44,505 nt of DNA, from contig CALWTQ010000027.1 in NCBI GenBank assembly GCA_944384505.1, positions 1 to 44,505 on the forward strand. Reading direction: 5' to 3'. Under the pieces are notes generated by a model. It was not told where the DNA came from. It did not search any database and was given only the letters and a program-made list of their open reading frames with translations. Of this stretch, positions 38,549-44,505 are shown one piece after another (positions within the stretch are counted from its first letter, which is position 1; every line of letters starts with the position of its first letter). The position numbers and the translations under genes were made by a program. Source of the DNA: an uncultured Mediterraneibacter sp. (lineage in GTDB: Bacteria > Bacillota > Clostridia > Lachnospirales > Lachnospiraceae).

Positions 38549-38572
38549 CTCCAACGCCTGCTATTTGTCTTT
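38535..38572 (+). terminator. Terminator after the ABC ATPase gene
   Basis: CAGGCATTGGA (38535-38545) pairs with TCCAACGCCTG (38550-38560) with one A-C mismatch, followed by a T-rich stretch. It overlaps the stop codon and also lies at the 3' end of convergent rsmI. Confidence 0.6.
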
Positions 38573-39412
38573 ATTCTTTTCCAGATAATTATATACTTCC
38601 CTTTTCTGCATCCCCCGGTCCTTTGCAGTCTGTTTCATCGCGCCTTTCTTATCCATGCCCAGGGCCATGTAATATTCCACATGCTCCCCTATGCCCATAT
38701 CCTGCCATTTTTCCCGTTCCTTCCGTTCAATCTCCTGACGGCTCAGGCCCTCAATCACAATAACGCACTCCCCTTTCGGCGCATTCTCAGCATAATATGA
38801 AGCCGCTTCGACAAGCGTTGACCGATATACAGTCTCATGCCGTTTTGTCAGTTCCCGGCATACGCTTACTTTCCTCGCCCCCAGCAGTCCGCTTAAAAGT
38901 TCAAGCGTCTTTACCAGACGGTGCGGCGCCTCATACAGAACAATGGTTCTCTGTTCATCCTTTAATTCCTGCAGAACAGCCTCCCGCTCTTTCTTATCGG
39001 ACGGGAGGAATGCCTCAAACGCAAACCTTCCTGTTGGGAGCCCGGATATCGTAAGCCCTGTAATACAAGCCGCCGCCCCCGGAACAGCAGTCACCGGCAC
39101 CCCGCTTTCATAGCACATCTGCACCAGTTCTTCTCCCGGATCAGAGATCCCGGGAGTCCCGGCATCTGTGATCAGAGCAATATCCTTTCCTTCCAAAAGC
39201 TGTTCCACCAGCTTACGGCCTTTGTCGTACTTATTATACTCATGATAGCTTGTCATCGGTGTACGGATGTCAAAATGATTCAGAAGCTTTAAACTATTAC
39301 GCGTATCCTCCGCCGCAATCAGATCCACTTCTTTGAGTATGCGCACAGCGCGGAAAGTCATATCCTCCAGATTCCCGATCGGCGTCGCGCAAAGATATAG
39401 TGTACCAGACAT
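38561..39412 (-). CDS. rsmI: 16S rRNA (cytidine(1402)-2'-O)-methyltransferase
   Basis: 283 residues, tetrapyrrole-methylase fold, 2'-O-methylating C1402 in the decoding centre of 16S rRNA. Motifs: MSGTLYLCATPIGNLEDMTF at the start, LIAAEDTRNSLKLLNHFDI, ALITDAGTPGISDPGEELVQ, AVPGAAACITGLTISGLPTG, and RTIVLYEAPHRLVKTLELL. The start ATG 39412 follows GGAGGG; ATG 39424 would overlap that site. Last gene of the minus-strand block. Confidence 0.97.
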   Translation of the reverse strand: MSGTLYLCATPIGNLEDMTFRAVRILKEVDLIAAEDTRNSLKLLNHFDIRTPMTSYHEYNKYDKGRKLVEQLLEGKDIALITDAGTPGISDPGEELVQMCYESGVPVTAVPGAAACITGLTISGLPTGRFAFEAFLPSDKKEREAVLQELKDEQRTIVLYEAPHRLVKTLELLSGLLGARKVSVCRELTKRHETVYRSTLVEAASYYAENAPKGECVIVIEGLSRQEIERKEREKWQDMGIGEHVEYYMALGMDKKGAMKQTAKDRGMQKREVYNYLEKNKDK

Positions 39413-39424
39413 ACTTCCCTCCAT

Positions 39425-40162
39425 TTATTCCCGCTCGCCCCTGATGGCTGAGCTGTTACTGTAAATCACAATCGGCGGTTCAATCGTAACCCGGGGCCTG
39501 GCGCCGCGTACTCCTTCAATCAGAACCAGTACCGGTTCTCTGTCTATATACGGGTGAATAAATTGAATCCTCTTCGGCTCGATCTTATACCGGTTCATCT
39601 TTATCACGATCTCCGTCAGCCGGAATGGGCGGTGCACCATATAAAACCGGCCTTTATCCTGCAGAAGTTTCATGCTTTCCCTCAGGATGTCGTCCAGGGA
39701 GCACAGCACTTCATGCCGCGCTGCCGCCTTTGCGTCATCAGGATTTTTCAGTCCGTGCTCTGCTATCATATAAGGCGGGTTTATCGTAATTACGTCAAAA
39801 AAGGACGGCTTAAAAATATTCGCCGCCTCTTTGATATCTCCTGTCACAATCTCAATCCGATCTTCCAGATGATTATGCGCAACGCTCCGCCGCGCCATAT
39901 CCGCTGTCTCCGCCTGGATCTCCAGGCCGGTAAACTTACGCCCCTGTGTTTTTGCTGACAGAAGGATCGGGATAATGCCGTTCCCCGTCCCCATATCAAG
40001 CACAGTCTCATCCGGTTTTACTTTCGCAAAATCCGAGAGAAATACCGCGTCTATACCAAAACAGAACTTGTCCGGGTTCTGGATCAGCTCCAGGCCATTG
40101 AGCTGAAGGTCATCCAGACGTTCACCGGGCCTCAGCTCTGTTTCCTTATTGCTATTTGTCAT
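39425..40162 (-). CDS. tRNA1(Val) A37 N6-methyltransferase-like (TrmN6/YabB)
   Basis: 245 residues, class I methyltransferase. Motif I is VLDMGTGNGIIPILLSAK, and the N6-adenine motif is DVITINPPYMIAEHG. The N-terminal LQLNGLELIQNPDKFCFGID is typical of the subfamily. The tail ends IVIYSNSSAIRGERE; the codons for SNSSA coincide with the repeat end GGCTGAGCTGTTAC (39446-39459), so the natural C-terminus may have been replaced. It overlaps ricT by 11 bases. Confidence 0.9.
   Translation of the reverse strand: MTNSNKETELRPGERLDDLQLNGLELIQNPDKFCFGIDAVFLSDFAKVKPDETVLDMGTGNGIIPILLSAKTQGRKFTGLEIQAETADMARRSVAHNHLEDRIEIVTGDIKEAANIFKPSFFDVITINPPYMIAEHGLKNPDDAKAAARHEVLCSLDDILRESMKLLQDKGRFYMVHRPFRLTEIVIKMNRYKIEPKRIQFIHPYIDREPVLVLIEGVRGARPRVTIEPPIVIYSNSSAIRGERE
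39446..39459 (-). repeat. Single copy of the GTAACAGCTCAGCC repeat end inside a gene
   Basis: GGCTGAGCTGTTAC on the plus strand, identical in complement to the copies at 24638 and 24746. It lies within the last 12 codons of the methyltransferase gene. Confidence 0.6.
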
Positions 40163-41057
40163 CTAACTTCGATGCTCCTTCTTTCTTTTCCAGTGCAGCA
40201 AGCTTTTTCATCTCTTCTTTAGAAATTTTTTGCTTTCTTTTTCTAGGTTTAAATTTCAAATCATCTGCATCATATTCACGGATTTCTTTCTCATCGTTAT
40301 CAAGATTTACAATGACTTTTACTTTCTTGCGCAGTACGCTGAGCGACTGGACTACACCTGTCAGTCCTTCCTTCGTCGTTACTGTGTCGCCCGTGGAAGG
40401 AAGCTGGCTGTTCAGGATTTCATATGTCTCCTCTTCATTGTTCAGGCAGCACATCAGTCTTCCGCACACCCCTGATATCTTTGTCGGATTCAGAGAAAGG
40501 TTCTGCTCCTTCGCCATTTTAATCGATACCGCTGAAAATTCTGTCAGATAAGTGCTGCAGCACAATGCACGGCCACAGATCCCTAATCCCCCGCGTATCT
40601 TCGTCTCATCACGCACTCCGATCTGTCTTAACTCTATCCTTGTGCGGAACACTGCGGCCAGGTCCTTTACAAGCTCCCTGAAATCAATCCTTCCATCCGC
40701 CGTAAAATAGAAAAGGATCTTATTGCCGTCAAATGTATATTCCACATCAATCAGCTTCATTTCAAGTCCATGCTTCCGGATCTTTTCCTGACAGATCTTA
40801 AATGCCTCTTTTTCTTTCTGTTTGTTCTTTTCCACAGTTTTTCTGTCCTGCTCTCCCGCCATACGGATCACTGATTTGAGAGGCTGAACCACATCTTCGC
40901 TGCGGACTTCCCTGGGCCCGCTTACCACCCGGCCGAATTCCACGCCACGGGCCGTTTCAACGATTACGTTGTCTCCCTGCTTTATGTCAAACTTTCCCGG
41001 AGCAAAGAAATATATCTTCCCTGCCGTCCGGAATCTTACGCCGATCACTTTTGTCAT
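40152..41057 (-). CDS. ricT: PSP1 domain protein RicT (YaaT)
   Basis: 301 residues. Part of the RicA/F/T (Y) complex, which in Bacillus affects RNase Y-dependent mRNA maturation and sporulation. MTKVIGVRFRTAGKIYFFAP at the start, VDYTFDGNKILFYFTADGRIDF-like segment (IDVEYTFDGNKILFYFTADG), then GLGICGRALCCSTYLTEFSA and ISGVCGRLMCCLNNEEETYE, whose paired cysteines bind the complex's iron-sulfur clusters. A basic tail (KPRKRKQKISKEEMKKLAAL) follows. It lies 3 bases after holB. Confidence 0.95.
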   Translation of the reverse strand: MTKVIGVRFRTAGKIYFFAPGKFDIKQGDNVIVETARGVEFGRVVSGPREVRSEDVVQPLKSVIRMAGEQDRKTVEKNKQKEKEAFKICQEKIRKHGLEMKLIDVEYTFDGNKILFYFTADGRIDFRELVKDLAAVFRTRIELRQIGVRDETKIRGGLGICGRALCCSTYLTEFSAVSIKMAKEQNLSLNPTKISGVCGRLMCCLNNEEETYEILNSQLPSTGDTVTTKEGLTGVVQSLSVLRKKVKVIVNLDNDEKEIREYDADDLKFKPRKRKQKISKEEMKKLAALEKKEGASKLDDK

Positions 41058-41060
41058 TTT

Positions 41061-42056
41061 TTAATTCTCCTTTATTGTAAGCAGAAGAAGCTCTATTACC
41101 AGTTCGAAGTTTACATTCGCCTTCATCCTTGCTTTTGCTTTCTCCAGTGCATCCAGAATATTCTCAATTCCCTCATAAGAGCTCTTGCTTGCCCGCTCTC
41201 TGATATACTTCATCTGATCAGAGAATACCACCCGGTCCACACTCTTTGTCGCCTTATAGATCAGAACATCTCTGTACCAGATCGCAATAATGTCCAGATA
41301 ATCATTGATTTCCAGCTTATAGGTCATGCACCGTTTTACTGCCTCCATCACCTCGGACACAGACATGTCATTAATGTTGCGCAGAAGATGCACTGCCTCT
41401 TCCTTTATCTCATTAAAGTGCTCCGAATTTGCCAGCATGATGGCTTTCCCCATATTCCCCTGGGCAAAAGCCACGCAGACGTCTGCTTTGTAATCCGGCA
41501 CCTCCAACTGTTCCATGAGGTATTTCTTTACAAGCTGATCCTTGATATTGCGAAGTTTCATCATCACGCATCTGGAGCGGATCGTTGGGAGCAGCGTCTC
41601 CGCGTTCTCCGTAAGCAGCATGATTACCGCATACTCCGGCGGCTCCTCAATCGTTTTGAGCAGCGCGTTCTGCGCCTGTACGCTCATCATATCCGCGTCC
41701 GCAATAATATAAATCTTGTACCTGCTGCTGTAAGGCCGGATTACGATATCATCGTTTACCTGCACCCGGATATCATCTACGCTGATCGTATTCGGTTTTT
41801 CATGGGTAACGCGGATAATATCCGGCTGATTTCCATTTACCGCCTGTCTGCAGGACTGGCATTTCCCGCATGCGTCTCCGTCTTCGCCGCGGTTCTGGCA
41901 CTGCAGACTCATGGCAAAAAGATTCGCAAGAAGCTTTTTCCCCGATCCTCGTTCTCCGTTCAATATATATGCATGGGAAACCGCGTCTGCCGATACCGCG
42001 TTCTGGATATATTTTATAATATTCTTATGTCCTACAACATCTTTAAAACTACTCAT
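41061..42056 (-). CDS. holB: DNA polymerase III subunit delta'
   Basis: 331 residues, clamp-loader subunit. P-loop-like NGERGSGKKLLANLFAMSL, zinc-binding cysteines in DACGKCQSCRQAV, then IIADADMMSVQAQNALLKTI-EEPPEYAVIMLLTEN, the family's SRC motif in LLPTIRSRCVMMKL. The start ATG 42056 follows AGGTGAT; an in-frame GTG at 42065 overlaps it. Position in the block between a guanylate-kinase-like gene and ricT corresponds to holB in Bacillus. Confidence 0.95.
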   Translation of the reverse strand: MSSFKDVVGHKNIIKYIQNAVSADAVSHAYILNGERGSGKKLLANLFAMSLQCQNRGEDGDACGKCQSCRQAVNGNQPDIIRVTHEKPNTISVDDIRVQVNDDIVIRPYSSRYKIYIIADADMMSVQAQNALLKTIEEPPEYAVIMLLTENAETLLPTIRSRCVMMKLRNIKDQLVKKYLMEQLEVPDYKADVCVAFAQGNMGKAIMLANSEHFNEIKEEAVHLLRNINDMSVSEVMEAVKRCMTYKLEINDYLDIIAIWYRDVLIYKATKSVDRVVFSDQMKYIRERASKSSYEGIENILDALEKAKARMKANVNFELVIELLLLTIKEN

Positions 42057-42125
42057 ATTTATCACCTGCCGACTGTAAAATTCAATTCAATAGCTATGCT
42101 TAGTATAACACAATCTCACCCGGAG

Positions 42126-42704
42126 TTATAGCCCCATATATTCCTCAATCTCTTTTATGCAGCTGTTCAGTTCCACATTCTGAAACCGCTTCGTAATACC
42201 TGCCTGTCTCAGATTCTCCTCCGAAAAGTCCTCCTCATCCGCAAGAAATCTCCTGCACATCTCCGCGTATTTAGGTGCGTCCTGACCGCGCTCCCGCTCA
42301 AGCGCCCGGGAAAGTCTCAGGCCGGCTTCCACCTCAATGTATACCGGAACCAGGTATTCCTCTCCAAAATAATCTCTCAGTGCACGGTAAGACACCAGCG
42401 TCCCAATAACAAGATAATTGTAGGATTTCAGGTTAATCTGTCCGTCATCCGCTGTGAAATACGTCCATATGCCACACCTGGTATTATAGGAGCGTACTTC
42501 AATCACCTGATCCGCTTCCTGCATCTGCCTGAGCCTCTCATCATCCACAAAAAAATATTCCACGCCATCTCTCTCTCCCTCACGGATAGGACGCGTTGTA
42601 TAAGGAACTATCGTGCGCAGCTCCTGATGCCCTTCCATCATCTTTTTATAAATCGTATCTTTCCCTGACGCACTTTTCCCCATTACATAATAAATCTTAC
42701 CCAT
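42126..42704 (-). CDS. Guanylate kinase-like nucleotide kinase
   Basis: 192 residues. P-loop VMGKSASGKDTIYKKM, then IVPYTTRPIREGERDGVEYFFV, the guanylate-kinase GMP-binding block (T-T-R-P-x-R-x-G-E), and a lid region (LRLSRALERERGQDAPKYAE). The P-loop is not the GPSGxGK of the main guanylate kinase, so this is a paralogue. In related clusters this place holds thymidylate kinase (tmk); here it does not. It overlaps the decarboxylase gene by 8 bases. Substrate is unverified. Confidence 0.87.
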   Translation of the reverse strand: MGKIYYVMGKSASGKDTIYKKMMEGHQELRTIVPYTTRPIREGERDGVEYFFVDDERLRQMQEADQVIEVRSYNTRCGIWTYFTADDGQINLKSYNYLVIGTLVSYRALRDYFGEEYLVPVYIEVEAGLRLSRALERERGQDAPKYAEMCRRFLADEEDFSEENLRQAGITKRFQNVELNSCIKEIEEYMGL

Positions 42705-44208
42705 TTATCAGCACCTCGATTCTCCCCTGTTCCTGTGTTCCTTCTATCCGAAAGCCTTCTGTCTCATAAAATACAAGCAGTTCCGCCGTCTCCTCAGATA
42801 TTCTTTCCCCCGGCACTATAAGCGGAATGCCCGGTGGATATACATAGGCAAATTCCACTGCAATCCGCCCTGCGCATTTCTGCCAGCCGAGGGATACAAC
42901 TGTTTTCTCTTCCTGCATAGAAAACGCCGGCATCACGGAAGTTGTTCGTACCGCTGCGGCTGGCGTCAGGACCGCCTTATTTTCCCCGCTCAGAGAGATA
43001 TTTGCAGGTTTTCCTTCATTCAAGTTGATTTTTACAAGTTTTTGGTCAATTTCTTCCAGCGCTGCAGCCAGTCTCTGCATTCCGTACACCGTATCGCCCG
43101 GAGCAGTCATGGCAATAATGTAATCAGGCGCTGCCATCTCCATCTGAAGATGGTACTGCGCTCCCAATTCATCATATAAATCTTTTCCTGTATATTTTTT
43201 TATTTTTTTAGAGCTTTTTTCAATAAGGTTCTCACAGGAAATCAGAATCTTAGAGGGATCACAGCAGCTTGCATCAATAAGCCGGAGATTCCGCAGTCTC
43301 CCGATCCTCTTTCTCGTCTTATTTAGCAGTTCTGTATACGTCCCGAAGATCTCATTCTGGTTTTCCTCCAGGCACCTCACACATTCATCAATCCCGGCCA
43401 TCAGTACATAGGATGGACTGCTGGACTGTAGCATATGCAGATGCCTTCGCACACTCCTTCGGTCCACAAGCTCCCCATTAATATGAAGCAGTGCGGATTG
43501 TGTCAGCGCCGGAAGAGTTTTGTGCAGACTATGTATAACAAGATCCGCTCCATTTTGGTTACTATTTTCCGGGAAATACGGGTGAAAGCCCAGATGAGCT
43601 CCGTGCGCTTCATCTACAATCAATGGAATTCCCCTGCGGTGTACGACGGCTGCAATAGCTTTTATATCAGATATAACCCCGTCATATGTAGGCGAAGTAA
43701 CTACAACCGCCTGTACATTCGCCTCCGTATTCAGGAGGCGTTCCACATCACCTGGCACGATCTGTCCATTGAGCGTGCACCTGTTTTCCGAAACTCTCTT
43801 ATCATCATCCTCGCCCCACCGGCGGGGATAAACATACACCGGAGTAAGGTTGTTTAATGTCACCGCGTTATACACAGATTTGTGGCAGTTCCTGGCCATC
43901 ACAATTTTCCCTCTCGGCCGCGTTGCTCCCAGAACAGCGCTCAGTATTCCGGCTGTGCTTCCGTTCACCAGATAATGAGTCTCCTCTGCATGGAAAAGCT
44001 CTGCCGCGCTTTCCTGAGCATCCCTGAGAAGCCCTGTTGCATGGTGAAGATCATCAAAGCCACTAATCTCTGTAATGTCGATTTCATAAGGAAGATTCGC
44101 ACCTGTCAGCCCTTTCCTGCGTTTATGCCCGGGCATATGGAAGGGATAATAGTCAGACTCCGAATAGCGCTTCAGTTTTTCATATAAATACTCTCTGTTT
44201 TTTCTCAC
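42697..44208 (-). CDS. Orn/Lys/Arg decarboxylase family PLP enzyme
   Basis: 503 residues, fold-type I PLP enzyme of the SpeA/Cad/YaaO type. MPGHKRRKGL (substrate/PLP) near residue 25, ETHYLVNGSTAGILSAVLGA, VTSPTYDGVISDIKAIA, IVDEAHGAHLGFHP and the lysine-bearing SLHKTLPALTQSALLH are all canonical. The C-terminal domain (~400-500) has YPPGIPLIVPGERIS. It probably makes cadaverine or agmatine (polyamine pathway); which amino acid is used is not visible. First gene of the block. The upstream region 44209-44428 is AT-rich with a palindrome at 44281. Confidence 0.93.
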   Translation of the reverse strand: MRKNREYLYEKLKRYSESDYYPFHMPGHKRRKGLTGANLPYEIDITEISGFDDLHHATGLLRDAQESAAELFHAEETHYLVNGSTAGILSAVLGATRPRGKIVMARNCHKSVYNAVTLNNLTPVYVYPRRWGEDDDKRVSENRCTLNGQIVPGDVERLLNTEANVQAVVVTSPTYDGVISDIKAIAAVVHRRGIPLIVDEAHGAHLGFHPYFPENSNQNGADLVIHSLHKTLPALTQSALLHINGELVDRRSVRRHLHMLQSSSPSYVLMAGIDECVRCLEENQNEIFGTYTELLNKTRKRIGRLRNLRLIDASCCDPSKILISCENLIEKSSKKIKKYTGKDLYDELGAQYHLQMEMAAPDYIIAMTAPGDTVYGMQRLAAALEEIDQKLVKINLNEGKPANISLSGENKAVLTPAAAVRTTSVMPAFSMQEEKTVVSLGWQKCAGRIAVEFAYVYPPGIPLIVPGERISEETAELLVFYETEGFRIEGTQEQGRIEVLING

Positions 44209-44280
44209 ATTTTTTCCTCTTTACTCTAAATAAACTTTACATGTTTTTCATATATTCAACACATACTTCTCACACTTAAA

Positions 44281-44295
44281 GTTTATATTATAAAC
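44281..44295. promoter_or_regulatory. Palindrome upstream of the decarboxylase gene
   Basis: GTTTATATTATAAAC: a 15-base palindrome (GTTTATA-T-TATAAAC) about 75 bases before the start codon. Its AT-rich centre could also serve as part of a promoter. A possible operator; the protein is unknown. Confidence 0.4.
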
Positions 44296-44338
44296 ATACA
44301 AAGCGATATGCTTTTTTATATAAATTTCCTCTTTTCTC

Positions 44339-44366
44339 AGCCGGGATATTATATCCGGCTTTTTTA
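44339..44366 (+). terminator. Terminator-like hairpin on the plus strand
   Basis: AGCCGGGATAT and ATATCCGGCT (44339-44360) form a stem with one bulge, followed by six T on the plus strand. No plus-strand gene lies just upstream, so what it ends is unclear. Confidence 0.5.
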
Positions 44367-44388
44367 TATTAGAAAAAAGGCTTTAAGC

Positions 44389-44417
44389 AAAAAGACCCGG
44401 GAAATAACGATTCCCGG
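44389..44417 (-). terminator. Intrinsic terminator of tRNA-Lys
   Basis: On the minus strand CCGGGAA (44411-44417) pairs with TTCCCGG (44397-44403), then GTCTTTTTGC. It lies 11 bases after the tRNA 3' end. Confidence 0.8.
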
Positions 44418-44428
44418 ATCACTACTCA

Positions 44429-44501
44429 TGAGCGTGCGGGGATTCGAACCCCGGACAACTTGATTAAAAGTCAAGTGCTCTACCACCTGAGCTACACGCC
44501 C
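44429..44501 (-). tRNA. tRNA-Lys (TTT)
   Basis: 73-base cloverleaf on the minus strand: acceptor GGGCGTG/CACGCTC, D stem GCTC/GAGC, anticodon arm CTTGA-CTTTTAA-TCAAG with anticodon TTT, T arm CGGGG-TTCGAAT-CCCCG, discriminator A, no encoded CCA. The promoter lies beyond the window. Confidence 0.95.
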
Positions 44502-44505
44502 TTAT

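Overview
The window looks like a chromosomal segment of a spore-forming gut Firmicute, most probably a Lachnospiraceae member (class Clostridia). The basis is spore maturation genes spmA and spmB, the holB-ricT-trmN6-rsmI housekeeping block, TTGACA-N17-TATAAT-type promoters with AAGGAGG ribosome binding sites, tRNAs without encoded CCA, and decayed members of families (DUF4143 ATPase, Rpn-like nuclease) common in that group. No plasmid, phage, CRISPR or complete insertion sequence was seen.

Layout: 1-475 is the end of a long non-coding repeat (copy A). 602-3990 encodes a sigma-54 activator and RpoN. 3995-4974 holds a broken ATPase remnant, tRNA-Cys with its own promoter and terminator, and repeat copy B. 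A MATE exporter (minus) follows. 6487-13007 is a minus-strand alpha-galactoside-type operon (GH4 glycosidase, ABC binding protein, two permeases, amidohydrolase, BadF-type kinase) divergent from a LacI regulator whose probable operator occurs three times. Next come a GNAT acetyltransferase, an 827-residue membrane-anchored protein with a C39-like tail, and a methyltransferase cut by an in-frame TAG. 18622-22313 is the de novo NAD operon nadA-nadB-nadC with niaR. After an Rpn-like pseudogene come a NYN/LOTUS protein, a YfcE-type phosphoesterase and ribosomal protein L25. Repeat copy C (25529-26293) separates L25 from the trehalose operon (PTS permease and phosphotrehalase, with divergent treR). 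A DUF975/CmpB membrane protein runs convergently into treR. 33106-33300 is a tRNA-Glu/tRNA-Cys unit, followed by a small inverted-repeat element, two PepSY-like envelope proteins, spmA, a DUF885 metallopeptidase, divergent spmB, a degenerate ABC ATPase, and the minus-strand block from an Orn/Lys/Arg decarboxylase to rsmI. tRNA-Lys closes the window.

The most unusual content is non-coding. Three copies of a large intergenic repeat (A, B, C) share terminal inverted repeats, a strictly conserved GGCGCGGC/GCCGCGCC stem and, in A and C, long stem-loops whose arms change in compensating ways around a conserved TGTCTGAGYG...CGAGTT loop. A second, smaller family is built on the terminus GTAACAGYTCAGCC. 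Both families sit directly against genes and in places appear to supply the last codons or stop codons. Other points of note are the amber-interrupted methyltransferase, the split and divergent spmA/spmB pair, the ABC ATPase with altered signature and H-loop, a leader before L25 with mutually exclusive hairpins, and the unassigned substrate of the GH4/amidohydrolase/kinase operon.
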